A program made the translations under genes and the position numbers. A DNA stretch of 36,671 nt from Pseudomonadota bacterium (GTDB taxonomy: Bacteria > Pseudomonadota > Gammaproteobacteria > Burkholderiales > JABEVD01), in contig JAJZTT010000010.1 of NCBI GenBank assembly GCA_021848705.1, forward strand, positions 1 to 36,671, in the 5' to 3' direction. The notes under the pieces were generated by a model. It made no database searches. It was not told the DNA's origin and was given only the letters and a program-made list of their open reading frames with translations. Each line of letters begins with the position of its first letter. The stretch's first letter is position 1. Shown one piece after another: positions 1-7,853 of this stretch.

Positions 1-2
1 CA

Positions 3-128
3 CTGGTTGGCGCCCAGGTCGGGCTTTCGGGGATTCCAGAGCGCTTCATCGAAGGACTGGAGAACGGACGAAGACTCGCAGAACTCGCCCGGGAACTGGG
101 ACGCCTTGCGGCTGGAGAAATTTCATGA
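3..128 (+). CDS. ADP-ribosylglycohydrolase-like protein, C-terminal end only
   Basis: Frame 3 is open from the left edge to a TGA and encodes about 41 residues containing GLSGIPERFIEGLENG, followed by a leucine-rich helix. Repeats of the type 'a(I/L)PeRW.egL' close many ADP-ribosylglycohydrolase (DraG/ARH) proteins, which remove ADP-ribose from proteins or nucleic acids. The metal-binding core would lie outside the window, so the assignment rests on this tail alone. Its stop codon overlaps the start of the next gene in an ATGA, which points to co-translation with the esterase. It is absent from the supplied ORF track because it has no start inside the window. Confidence 0.5.
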   Translation: MVGAQVGLSGIPERFIEGLENGRRLAELARELGRLAAGEIS

Positions 129-967
129 GGAGAATCAGGATCCTCTTCATGCTGTTTCTCGCGACCCCCATCTGGGCGAGCGCCGCAACGCCATCGATTT
201 CCGACATCGCCTACGGCCAGGATTCCGCCCAGCGTTTCGACGTTTACATTCCCGGGAATGCAAGGAATGCCCCGGTCATTTTCATGGTGCATGGCGGAGC
301 ATGGCTGCACGTAGACAAGACTTCAAGGGATTTCGTCGCGAACAAGGCTGGACTCTGGCTTCCGACGGGATTCATCGTCGTCTCGGCGAATTACAGACTG
401 AGCGGCAATCCGATCGGGGAAGCGAAGGACATTGCAAGAGCGATCGGGAAGGCGGAGCAACTCGCCCCTTCCTGGGGAGGGGATTCCAGCCGCTTCATCC
501 TGATCGGACATTCTGCAGGCGCACACCTCGTAGCCCTTCTCGAAGCCGATCCTTCCATAGCCGACGGAATCGTGAAGAAGCCCTGGCTTGGCGCCATCTC
601 ACTCGACAGCGCAGCGCTCGATGTACCATCGATCATGACACGCCGTCATCCCCGCCTGTACGATCGCGCTTTCGGAAAGGACCGCGAATTCTGGCGCAAG
701 GCATCCCCCTTTGATGAAATTCGGGAAAAACTGCGCCCAATCCTTCTCGTATGCTCGAAAAAGCGGGACGATTCGTGCCTTCAGGCGCATCGTTTTTCAG
801 CGAAGGCAAGATCCCTCGGCACCGACGCGCCGGTGCTGGAAGTCCCTTTCACCCACATGGGCGTGGACAGAGCGCTTGGCGAAAACCGCGATTTCACCCA
901 AGCCGTCGAAGCCTTCATGGGAAGACTCGACGACAGGGTGAAAAAGCTTCTCGATGCGAAGCGCTGA
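125..967 (+). CDS. Exported alpha/beta hydrolase (esterase/lipase-like)
   Basis: The 280-residue protein starts with a typical signal peptide: two arginines, a hydrophobic stretch and an ASA cleavage region near residue 20. It then shows the hallmarks of a BD-FAE/carboxylesterase-type alpha/beta hydrolase. These are an oxyanion-hole HGGAW at residues 56-60, a nucleophile elbow GHSAG with Ser130, an aspartate-bearing segment (KKRDDSC) and a late histidine (FTHMG). It probably hydrolyses an ester in the periplasm; the substrate is unknown. The ATG overlaps the stop of the upstream gene. The 3' end lies only 5 nt from the convergent methyltransferase stop. Confidence 0.85.
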   Translation: MRRIRILFMLFLATPIWASAATPSISDIAYGQDSAQRFDVYIPGNARNAPVIFMVHGGAWLHVDKTSRDFVANKAGLWLPTGFIVVSANYRLSGNPIGEAKDIARAIGKAEQLAPSWGGDSSRFILIGHSAGAHLVALLEADPSIADGIVKKPWLGAISLDSAALDVPSIMTRRHPRLYDRAFGKDREFWRKASPFDEIREKLRPILLVCSKKRDDSCLQAHRFSAKARSLGTDAPVLEVPFTHMGVDRALGENRDFTQAVEAFMGRLDDRVKKLLDAKR

Positions 968-972
968 ACCGA

Positions 973-1725
973 TCAGGAATTTCGTACCGCCTCGATCCAT
1001 CCCACCGTGATGGTGAACGAACAATCCTCGCCGATTTCGAAATGCCGCTTCGCTTCCTCCGGAAAGGCGGAAAAAGCCGCATGCAGCGCGGCGACGCGTT
1101 CGGGCGGCGTTCCGATGCGTTCGATCCAGCTCGAAAAACTCATCCTCACGGTGAAGGTTTCGTGACGGATCCGCCCGAACCCGGCTTCCTCCAGCATGTT
1201 CTCCCATTCGCTCAAGCGGTAATTCCTGACGTGGGATGCATCCCGCAAAATTTCGGTCGCCTGCAGCACCGTATCGAAAAGCGGATATTCAGGCGAAATC
1301 GTATCGATCGCAACGAAGCGGCTTCCCTTCGAAGTCACCCTGGCCGCTTCCGAAAGCGCACGTCTCGCATCCAGCCAGTGATGGGCCGAATAGCGGGTGA
1401 CCACGAGATCGAAGAACCCCTCCTCGAACGGAAGTTCCTCCACCCTGCCTTCGCGGATTTCGATCGCAGGGTATCGCATCGCCTCTTTCTTCACCACATC
1501 GAGCATCTGCCGCGAAAGATCGTAGGCGATCACGGATTTCGCCCCGCCTCTTGCAAGCGCGTAGCTCGCGTGTCCTGCGCCGCAGCCGAGATCGAGCACA
1601 CGCCTTGCGCCCGCTGCAAGCGCAGAAAGCTTCTCCAAGTCTTCACCCTGCGCATGCACCTTGCTGGTCAGATAAGATTCCGCACGGCTTCCGAACTGGC
1701 TGTCGACGAGTTTCCGCTGTTCCAT
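973..1725 (-). CDS. Class I SAM-dependent methyltransferase
   Basis: A 250-residue UbiE/Methyltransf_11-like protein with the SAM-binding motif I VLDLGCGAGHASYALA, a following acidic position (VIAYDLS) and a motif-IV-like FDLVVTRYSAHHW. The ORF track extends it upstream to 2052, but the ATG at 1725 is the better start. It gives the usual family length, has AGGAG about 7 nt upstream, and avoids running across the divergent regulator. The methyl acceptor cannot be told from sequence. It is transcribed divergently from the XRE-type regulator gene and is the obvious candidate target of that regulator. Confidence 0.85.
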   Translation of the reverse strand: MEQRKLVDSQFGSRAESYLTSKVHAQGEDLEKLSALAAGARRVLDLGCGAGHASYALARGGAKSVIAYDLSRQMLDVVKKEAMRYPAIEIREGRVEELPFEEGFFDLVVTRYSAHHWLDARRALSEAARVTSKGSRFVAIDTISPEYPLFDTVLQATEILRDASHVRNYRLSEWENMLEEAGFGRIRHETFTVRMSFSSWIERIGTPPERVAALHAAFSAFPEEAKRHFEIGEDCSFTITVGWIEAVRNS

Positions 1726-1753
1726 TTTATTCTCCTGTTGTTGAAGACAGGTA

Positions 1754-1777
1754 CAGTATGAAAGGGCTAACATACTG
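1754..1777. promoter_or_regulatory. Inverted repeat, candidate operator of the XRE-type regulator
   Basis: CAGTATG and CATACTG form perfect 7-nt arms with a 10-nt spacer. A related palindrome, TATAC-TG-GTATA, lies 16 nt further on at 1794-1805. The shared half-site (A)TACTG suggests one dimeric protein binding at both places between the divergent genes. Confidence 0.45.
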
Positions 1778-1783
1778 GAACAA
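1755..1783 (-). promoter_or_regulatory. Candidate sigma70 promoter of the methyltransferase gene
   Basis: On the minus strand TTGTTC (1783-1778) and CATACT (1760-1755) are separated by exactly 17 nt, placed about 30 nt before the methyltransferase ATG. The promoter overlaps the CAGTATG/CATACTG inverted repeat, so a protein bound there would block it. Confidence 0.45.
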
Positions 1784-1793
1784 GACAACCGTT

Positions 1794-1805
1794 TATACTG
1801 GTATA
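1794..1805 (+). promoter_or_regulatory. Palindrome containing a candidate -10 box for the XRE gene
   Basis: TATACTGGTATA has perfect 5-nt arms. Its first six bases, TATACT, match a -10 box (5 of 6). The ATG at 1811 is only 11 nt downstream and no Shine-Dalgarno is visible, so the regulator mRNA may be leaderless. I did not find a good -35 hexamer. Confidence 0.35.
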
Positions 1806-1810
1806 TTTTC

Positions 1811-2575
1811 ATGCCACCCGCAAAAATCACGAGCAGTCTCGGCACATTCATCCGCAAGCACAGGGAAAGGATCCGCCCGGAGGAAGCCGGGATTCGCCGC
1901 ATCGGTCGAAGCAGGACGCCGGGGCTGCGTCGCGAGGAACTCGCAGCCTTGTGCGAAGTGAGCCCGACCTGGATCACCTGGCTGGAACAGGGCAGGCCTG
2001 TTTCCGCTTCCTCCTCCCTGCTGGAAAAACTCGCCAGCGCACTCCACCTCACCGATGCGGAGCGGAATTACCTTTTCAGGCTGGGCGGAAAAGCCGTCGG
2101 GCCGGTGGCGGCGCCCACTCCCGCCGACATGGTGCTGGAATGCTTGAAATTCGTTACAACGCCCGCCTATGTGCTCGACCGGTTCTGGAACGCGATCGCA
2201 TGGAACGGGGAAGCGGAAGCGCTTTTCGAAGGATGGCTGACAAAAGACTCCGACAGGAACCTGCTCCGCTTCGTGTTCCTGGACCCGCAGGCAAAGATTC
2301 TGATCGAGGACTGGCCTTTCCGGGCAAAGAGGCTCGCAGCGGAATTTCGCGCAGATTGCGATCTCGCCGAAGAAGAGGCTGGAAAATTCGTGGAAGAAAT
2401 GCTCGCATCGAGCCCGGATTTTTCGAAATTCTGGCTCGAATACGACGTCATCGAAAGGGAAGGAGGCCTGAGGACCTTCAATCACGAAAAACGCGGCAGG
2501 CTCTCCTACAACCAGATCACCTTCCATCCCGCCACGAGACGCGATCTCAAGCTCGTGCTGCTGATTCCGTTCTAG
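1811..2575 (+). CDS. XRE-family transcriptional regulator with MmyB-like ligand-binding domain
   Basis: This 254-residue protein has an N-terminal helix-turn-helix at about residues 8-75. It includes RTPGLRREELAALCEVSPTWITWLEQGR, which is characteristic of the MmyB/MLTR class of XRE regulators (quoted in part only as a family signature). The remaining 160 residues match the PAS-like MmyB ligand-binding region, with VLDRFWNAIAWN and a late acidic and aromatic stretch. Such regulators often sit divergent from an oxidoreductase or methyltransferase they control, as here. The ligand is unknown. The TAG stop overlaps the TAG of the convergent dnaJ-like gene in a shared CTAG. Confidence 0.85.
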   Translation: MPPAKITSSLGTFIRKHRERIRPEEAGIRRIGRSRTPGLRREELAALCEVSPTWITWLEQGRPVSASSSLLEKLASALHLTDAERNYLFRLGGKAVGPVAAPTPADMVLECLKFVTTPAYVLDRFWNAIAWNGEAEALFEGWLTKDSDRNLLRFVFLDPQAKILIEDWPFRAKRLAAEFRADCDLAEEEAGKFVEEMLASSPDFSKFWLEYDVIEREGGLRTFNHEKRGRLSYNQITFHPATRRDLKLVLLIPF

Positions 2576-3597
2576 GAACCGCCAGCGGAAATCTCACGAA
2601 GCTTCCTGTAAAGATCCCTTTCCATCCCGGAAAGCTTTTCCGGAACCAGAATCCGGATCCTGAGATAGAGATCGCCGCCGGGAAGCCCCTTTCCCCTGAT
2701 TCTCAACACCGCGTCCGGCTGGGTTCCGGGAGGGATGTCGACTTCCGCCGGACGATCCAGGGTGGGCACCCTGATCTTCGTCCCGAGCACTGCATCGATC
2801 AGCGAAATGGTCTCGGCGCACCAGAGATCCGCTCCATCGCGCTCGAACCTGGGGTCCTTTGCGCTTTTCACCACGACGTAAAGATCGCCCGGCGCCCCGC
2901 CCGGATAAGGCATTCCTTTTCCCTGAATCCTCAATATCGATCCCTCTCCGATTCCCGGAGGGATGGAAACTTCCAGGGTTTCTTCGCGCCTTACCCTGCC
3001 CTTGCCGCCGCAAGCCGGACAGGGCTTCTCGATGATGCGGCCCGTCCCGCCGCAATCCGGGCAAGGCCCCACCTGCTCGATGACAATTTCGTTCTCGCTC
3101 CATTTCTTTCTCGTTGATTTCCTTCCGGTTCCCCCGCAGGCTTGGCAGGTTTTCGGTGAGGTGCCGGGAGCCGCACCGCTCCCGCCGCAATCGGGGCAGG
3201 CTGAATCGACCGGCACGACGACCTTTTCCTTTCCCCCCTTCGCGATCCTCCAGAGCGGCACTTCCAGCGTGACCTCGATGTCTTCGCCCCGGTTCCTGTG
3301 GAACAACCCTTCGAAAAATCCTCCCGGAAATCCTTCGAAAAGATCCCCGAAATCCATTTTTCCGAAGAAATCGCCTGCAGGGAATCCCGACCCTTTTCTG
3401 TCGTATTCCGCACGCTTTTGCGGATCGGACAACACTGCATAGGCTTGCGCGATTTCCCTGAAGCGATCCTCGGACCCGGGATCACGGTTCCTGTCGGGGT
3501 GGTATTTCAGCGCAAGCTCCCTGAACGCATCCCGGATCGCCTTCGCATCGCTCTCCTTCGGTACGCCGAGCACCTCGTAATAATCGCGTTGCGCGAT
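2572..3597 (-). CDS. dnaJ: DnaJ-type co-chaperone (J domain, G/F region, zinc finger)
   Basis: A full class-A J protein of about 341 residues. It has a J domain with YHPDRNRD containing HPD, and a Gly/Phe-rich linker (GDFFGKMDFGDLFEG). Four zinc-binding CxxCxGxG repeats follow (CPDCGGSG, CQACGGTG, CPDCGGTG, CPACGGKG), then the two C-terminal substrate-binding barrels. It stimulates the ATPase of the DnaK partner encoded 11 nt upstream. The ORF track starts at an internal GTG (3573), which would delete the conserved RDYYE helix. The homology-supported start is ATC at 3597, where IAQRDYYEVLGV aligns with the usual MAKRDYYEVLGV. An AGGAGGG lies just upstream, and no ATG, GTG or TTG is available between the dnaK stop and this point. 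The pair is probably a paralogue set rather than the housekeeping one. Confidence 0.85.
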   Translation of the reverse strand: MAQRDYYEVLGVPKESDAKAIRDAFRELALKYHPDRNRDPGSEDRFREIAQAYAVLSDPQKRAEYDRKGSGFPAGDFFGKMDFGDLFEGFPGGFFEGLFHRNRGEDIEVTLEVPLWRIAKGGKEKVVVPVDSACPDCGGSGAAPGTSPKTCQACGGTGRKSTRKKWSENEIVIEQVGPCPDCGGTGRIIEKPCPACGGKGRVRREETLEVSIPPGIGEGSILRIQGKGMPYPGGAPGDLYVVVKSAKDPRFERDGADLWCAETISLIDAVLGTKIRVPTLDRPAEVDIPPGTQPDAVLRIRGKGLPGGDLYLRIRILVPEKLSGMERDLYRKLREISAGGS

Positions 3598-3608
3598 GAT
3601 CCCTCCTG

Positions 3609-5429
3609 CTATTTCGCTTCCCGGTATTGCGCATCGACCACCTTTTCACCCCGATAGGGAGTCTGGGCATAAACCCCCGCATCGGGAGTCTGCGAATAGA
3701 TGACCGCCCCCGCCTCCTTCAGAAGATTCTGCAAGGCTCCGGAACGGCTCGATGCAAGCGCAGCATCGTGCTTTTGCAATGCTTCCTTCACTTCGCGCAT
3801 GGCGGAATTGATCCTTCCCTTGAGATCTTCCGTGAGCTTCCCTTCGAAATCGGCGAGCATCCTTTCGGCCTGGTAACAGGCGGAATCGGCGGAATTGAGC
3901 TTCTCCGCCTCTTCCCTGCGCCTGTTGTCCTGTTCGGCGAACTGTTCCGCCTCATGCACCATGCGCTCCTTTTCGGCTTCCGAAAGCCTCGAAGATCCGG
4001 TGATGCGGATCGACTGGGATTTCCGGGTGACCGTATCCTGCGCAGTGACATTCAGCATCCCGTTCGAATCGAGATCGAAGGACACCTCGATCTTGGGCAA
4101 GCCCCTGGGCGCAGGAGCGATACCTTCCAGGCTGAATTCCCCGAGCGCGGCATTGTCCCGCGCCATCGGTCGTTCCCCCTGGAATACATGGACGGTGACG
4201 GAAGTCTGCATGTCTGCCGCGGTCGTGAACATTTCTGATTTTTTCACCGGAATCGGCGTGTTTCTGGCAATGAGCGGGGTCGCGACCCCGCCCAGCGTCT
4301 CGATCCCCAGGGTGAGCGGCGTGACATCGATGAGAACGATGTCGCCGACCTCTCCGGAGAGCACCCCAGCCTGGATCGCAGCGCCGGATGCGACGCATTC
4401 CATGGGATCGATGCCCAATTCCGCCTTCCTGCCGAGCATTCCCTCGAAAAATGCACGAACGGCGGGCATCCTGGTGGGACCGCCCACGAAAACGATCCTG
4501 TCGATTTCTTCCGGACGCACCGATGCATCGGCAAGCGCCTGCATGACCGGTTTCCGGCAGCGCTCGATCACGTCGACCACGACCCTTTCGAGTTCGGTGC
4601 GGGTGAGGTCCATTTCGAAATGCACTGCCTCTCCTGCACGGGATGCGATATAGGGAAGGCTGACATGGGCGGTGCTGGAAGCGGAAAGCTCGATCTTCGC
4701 CAGTTCGGAAGCCTCGAGGAGACGGGCGCAAGCCCTGTCGTCTCCCCTCAGGTCGATCCCGGATTCGGATTCGAAGCGATCTGCGAGGAATTCGAAAATA
4801 TTCCGGTTCATGTCCGTTCCGCCGAGATTCGTATCCCCGGAAGTGCTGACGACCTCGAACACCCCCTTTCCGAATTCCATGATGGTGACATCCAGCGTGC
4901 CGCCGCCGAAGTCGATCACGGCGATCCGAAGATCCTGCCCGAGCCTGTCGAGGCCATAGGCGAGGGCTGCGGCAGTGGGCTCGTTGACGAGGCGAGCCAC
5001 CTCGATTCCGGCAATGCTGCAGGCATCCTTGGTCGCATTCCTCTGGTTGTCGTCGAAATAGGCGGGAACCGTCACCACCGCCTGCTTCACTTCCTCCCCC
5101 AGAAAGGCTTCCGCATCCCGCCTGATCTTCTGCAAAAGAAAGGCGGAGAGCTGCTCCGGGGAATATTCGCGCCCGCGCAATGAAATCTTCTCCCGCCTTC
5201 CCATCCTGCGCTTGAATGCCGTCGCCGTTCCTTCCGGATTGGCGCTCGCCTGACGCCTCGCAGGTTCTCCGACCAGGATCTGTCCGTCTGCGGCAACGGC
5301 AACATGACTCGGAAAGGCCTTGCCCCCCAGGCTCACCCCTTCGCTGCTCGGGATGATGACCGGACGCCCGCCCCGCAGCACTGCGGCTGCGGAATTGGAA
5401 GTGCCGAGATCGATGCCGATGATGGTCAT
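3609..5429 (-). CDS. dnaK: Hsp70 chaperone, divergent DnaK paralogue
   Basis: A 606-residue Hsp70. The ATPase domain has the phosphate-1 motif IGIDLGTSNSAAAVL, VTVPAYFDDNQR, phosphate-2 IDFGGGTLDVT and the adenosine motif FVGGPTRMPAV. The substrate-binding domain begins after VLSGEVGDIVLIDVTPLTLGIET, and an alpha-helical lid follows. It differs from housekeeping proteobacterial DnaK in GTSNS instead of GTTNS, a shorter length, and a C-terminus (YREAK) without the usual acidic EEVK-like tail. From memory, GTSNSAAAV-type DnaKs are common as second copies in diverse bacteria. No grpE adjoins. A strong GGAGGAG precedes the ATG. It lies 40 nt after the HD-GYP gene on the same strand, so it is probably co-transcribed with the signalling genes. 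Confidence 0.88.
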   Translation of the reverse strand: MTIIGIDLGTSNSAAAVLRGGRPVIIPSSEGVSLGGKAFPSHVAVAADGQILVGEPARRQASANPEGTATAFKRRMGRREKISLRGREYSPEQLSAFLLQKIRRDAEAFLGEEVKQAVVTVPAYFDDNQRNATKDACSIAGIEVARLVNEPTAAALAYGLDRLGQDLRIAVIDFGGGTLDVTIMEFGKGVFEVVSTSGDTNLGGTDMNRNIFEFLADRFESESGIDLRGDDRACARLLEASELAKIELSASSTAHVSLPYIASRAGEAVHFEMDLTRTELERVVVDVIERCRKPVMQALADASVRPEEIDRIVFVGGPTRMPAVRAFFEGMLGRKAELGIDPMECVASGAAIQAGVLSGEVGDIVLIDVTPLTLGIETLGGVATPLIARNTPIPVKKSEMFTTAADMQTSVTVHVFQGERPMARDNAALGEFSLEGIAPAPRGLPKIEVSFDLDSNGMLNVTAQDTVTRKSQSIRITGSSRLSEAEKERMVHEAEQFAEQDNRRREEAEKLNSADSACYQAERMLADFEGKLTEDLKGRINSAMREVKEALQKHDAALASSRSGALQNLLKEAGAVIYSQTPDAGVYAQTPYRGEKVVDAQYREAK

Positions 5430-5469
5430 GCCTTCTCCTCCGAATGGATGCTGTTACTTCTGATATAGC

Positions 5470-7401
5470 TCAAGGGGCAGGAAGGGCGTAGCCCATTTCG
5501 AACAGTTCGAGGCAGGCATCGACGATCTGCGGGTCGTAGAGTTTGCTGCGATTCTCCCTGATTTCTGCGAGGGCGACCCCGATCCCTCTTCCCGGACGGT
5601 AGGGACGATGCGAGGACATCGCTTCGACCACGTCTGCGACGGTCAGTATCCTCGCTTCCAGGATGATTGCGCCGTCGCGAAGACCGGCAGGATAGCCGGA
5701 ACCGTCCAGCCTTTCATGATGCTGCAAAACGGCCTGAGCGATCGGCCATGGGAAATCGATCCCCTTCAGGATGTCGTAACCGGCCTGGGGATGGGCCTTG
5801 ATGAGGCCGAATTCAATTTCGCTCAATTTTCCGGGACGACTCAGGATTTCTGCAGGGACCAGGATTTTACCCAGATCATGGACGATCCCGGCCAGCCGGA
5901 TGCCGTGGACCTGATCTTCGGGAAGGCCCAGCATGGATGCGATTTTTGCTGCGAGGTTCGCCACACGCCGCTGATGCCCTGCGGTATATGGGTCGCGCAT
6001 CTCGACCGTATAGGCGATTGCCTGCAGTGCGTCCTCGAGGCTCGATCTCAACCGCTCCGCATATTCCTGGCGCTCGACGACCGCCCTGTCGCGCTCGCTC
6101 CGCATTCTGAGATTGACGATGCCGAAAGTCAGGTCTCCCGCCATTTCCTCGAGCAGCGAAACCTCATCCGGCGTCATGACCGAAGATTCAGCCGAACAGA
6201 TGTTGAGCACGCCGAAAACCTTGCCGTTTTCCTGAAGGGGAAGCGCGATGCAGGACTGGCAGCCGATCTCTGCTGCGGGAATCTTCCATTCTTCGAAACC
6301 GGGAACATCGCTGATGGCGATCTGCGTCCTGCAGGTTCTCACCGCCATTCCGGCAGGCCCCAGTCCCTGCTCCTTCCAGGAAAGGTTCACCGATTCGACG
6401 GGCTTGCCTAGATCGCCGGAGACCGCGACCGGATCGATGCGGCCATCCTCTTTCGCAAGACCGATCCAGGCGCGCATGTAGCGACCGCTTCCCGTGATCA
6501 CTTCGCACATCCTCTGCATGAGGTCCGCCTCGTCCGCCGCATGAAGCAGGCTACGGTTTGCCTCGCTCAATGTTTTCATCAGCCGGTTCACCCGCCGGAT
6601 TTCCGCATCCGATTTCTTTCGTTCGGTGATGTCCTCCAGGATGTGAACCGAAAACAGATATTCCCCGTCCGCATCCCTGGCCGAAAAACTTCGGGAGATG
6701 AAAGTCCTTCCCCCCTCCGCCAGGATTTCCTCGTCGGCGGTTTCCAGCAAATTTCCGAGAACGCTCCCGCAACTTGCAAGAGGACCTTCGCCTTTCGGAA
6801 AAATTTCCCAGTATGGCTTGCCGATGATTTCCCGGAAGGGTAAGCCTGCCTGCTCGACATAGGCGCGGTTGCAGCGCGTGATCGAGCCACTCCTGTCATG
6901 GAAGAACAGCGGGTCTTTCACCGCATCGAAAGCGCTGTTCCACTCGTCTCTTGCAAGTTTCACCTGACGGTAGCTCTCGCGAAGCGCATTTTCAGCTTCC
7001 TTTCTCGCCCTCACGCCCTGCTCCGCAGAAAGCACGCGCCCGATCGCAGGGGAAAGACGTGCGAGCCTGTCTTTCAGTACATAATCCTTCGCCCCCGCCT
7101 GGATCAGATCGACTGCCTCGATGTCGGACAATGCACCGGTCACCATGATCACCGGGATTTCAGGGTGGGCATCCCTCGCCATCTGCAGCGCGCTCATGCC
7201 GTCGAAGGAAGGAAGCTTGTAATCGGAAAGGATGATGTCCGGACGATATTCCTCGAGGGCCATGGAAAATGCCTCCCTCGTTTCGACGCGGAGCGCAGAA
7301 AAGGAAATGCCTCCGCGGCGCATGGCATGCTCGATCAGCTCCGCATCGGTGGGCGTATCCTCCAGCATCAGGATGCGCAGCTCTTTCGATTCCCCGTTCA
7401 T
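5470..7401 (-). CDS. Response regulator with PAS, GAF and HD-GYP domains (likely c-di-GMP phosphodiesterase)
   Basis: A 643-residue protein. Residues 8-125 form a REC domain with the acidic pair LEDTP and acceptor Asp60 in [13 protein letters not shown] domain follows at about 150-265 (ending [12 protein letters not shown]), then a GAF domain at about 285-430. The HD-GYP domain spans about 455-640, with [13 protein letters not shown], the HD pair in GIVHDLGKI, and the diagnostic [18 protein letters not shown] domains hydrolyse c-di-GMP, and all the expected metal ligands appear present. Its ATG overlaps the stop of the upstream REC gene (ATGA). It probably receives phosphate or context from the kinase two genes upstream. 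Confidence 0.9.
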   Translation of the reverse strand: MNGESKELRILMLEDTPTDAELIEHAMRRGGISFSALRVETREAFSMALEEYRPDIILSDYKLPSFDGMSALQMARDAHPEIPVIMVTGALSDIEAVDLIQAGAKDYVLKDRLARLSPAIGRVLSAEQGVRARKEAENALRESYRQVKLARDEWNSAFDAVKDPLFFHDRSGSITRCNRAYVEQAGLPFREIIGKPYWEIFPKGEGPLASCGSVLGNLLETADEEILAEGGRTFISRSFSARDADGEYLFSVHILEDITERKKSDAEIRRVNRLMKTLSEANRSLLHAADEADLMQRMCEVITGSGRYMRAWIGLAKEDGRIDPVAVSGDLGKPVESVNLSWKEQGLGPAGMAVRTCRTQIAISDVPGFEEWKIPAAEIGCQSCIALPLQENGKVFGVLNICSAESSVMTPDEVSLLEEMAGDLTFGIVNLRMRSERDRAVVERQEYAERLRSSLEDALQAIAYTVEMRDPYTAGHQRRVANLAAKIASMLGLPEDQVHGIRLAGIVHDLGKILVPAEILSRPGKLSEIEFGLIKAHPQAGYDILKGIDFPWPIAQAVLQHHERLDGSGYPAGLRDGAIILEARILTVADVVEAMSSHRPYRPGRGIGVALAEIRENRSKLYDPQIVDACLELFEMGYALPAP

Positions 7402-7853
7402 TTTTTCGCGACCGGAGACTGGTTCACGACCAGCCAGTAAAGCCCGAGTTCCGAGACCACCCTGGCGAATTCGTCGAACTCGACCGGCTTGCCGATGTAA
7501 CTGTTCACGCCAAGCTGGTAACTGTCCGCGATGTCGCGATCTTCGCGGGATGAAGTGAGCACCACCACCGGAATGGTTTTCGTCCTCCCGTCCCCTTTGA
7601 GCTTCTTGAGTACTTCCATTCCGTCCACCTTGGGCAGGCGCAGATCGAGCAGGATGACCCGGGGGCCGTTTTCAGGTTTTCTTCCCCGATACTCGCCCTC
7701 CCCGAAAACGAAATCGAGGGCTTCGGCGCCATCCTTCACCCAGACCAGGCTATTGGCGAGATGGTTCTTCCTGAGCGCACGGATCGCGAGTTCGGCATCT
7801 GTCGGATTGTCTTCGACGAGCAGGATTTCCACTTCCCTGAATGATTCATCCAC
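7398..7853 (-). CDS. Single-domain response regulator (Rcp1/CheY-like REC)
   Basis: 151 residues, all REC domain. It has the acidic pocket LLVEDNPTD at about 11-19, phospho-acceptor Asp70 in [13 protein letters not shown], the switch threonine region VVVLTSS and the conserved lysine in [11 protein letters not shown]. No output domain is present. Such Rcp1-type proteins commonly pair with phytochrome-like PAS kinases, which fits the upstream gene. The start is a GTG inside the kinase 3' end (8-nt overlap), and its stop overlaps the start of the HD-GYP gene. It may act as phosphate shuttle or sink between kinase and HD-GYP protein. Confidence 0.88.
   Translation of the reverse strand: MDESFREVEILLVEDNPTDAELAIRALRKNHLANSLVWVKDGAEALDFVFGEGEYRGRKPENGPRVILLDLRLPKVDGMEVLKKLKGDGRTKTIPVVVLTSSREDRDIADSYQLGVNSYIGKPVEFDEFARVVSELGLYWLVVNQSPVAKK

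Noticed and set aside
7-714. Plus-strand ORF of 235 codons at the left edge.
   Set aside because: It is a frame shadow of the exported hydrolase, rich in Arg/His/Pro, without domains. The real genes are the frame-3 fragment (3-128) and 125-967.
5430-5530. Possible sigma32 heat-shock promoter before dnaK (CTTGAG and a C-rich stretch).
   Set aside because: The spacing and the CCCCAT-like -10 do not fit, so I do not claim a heat-shock promoter.
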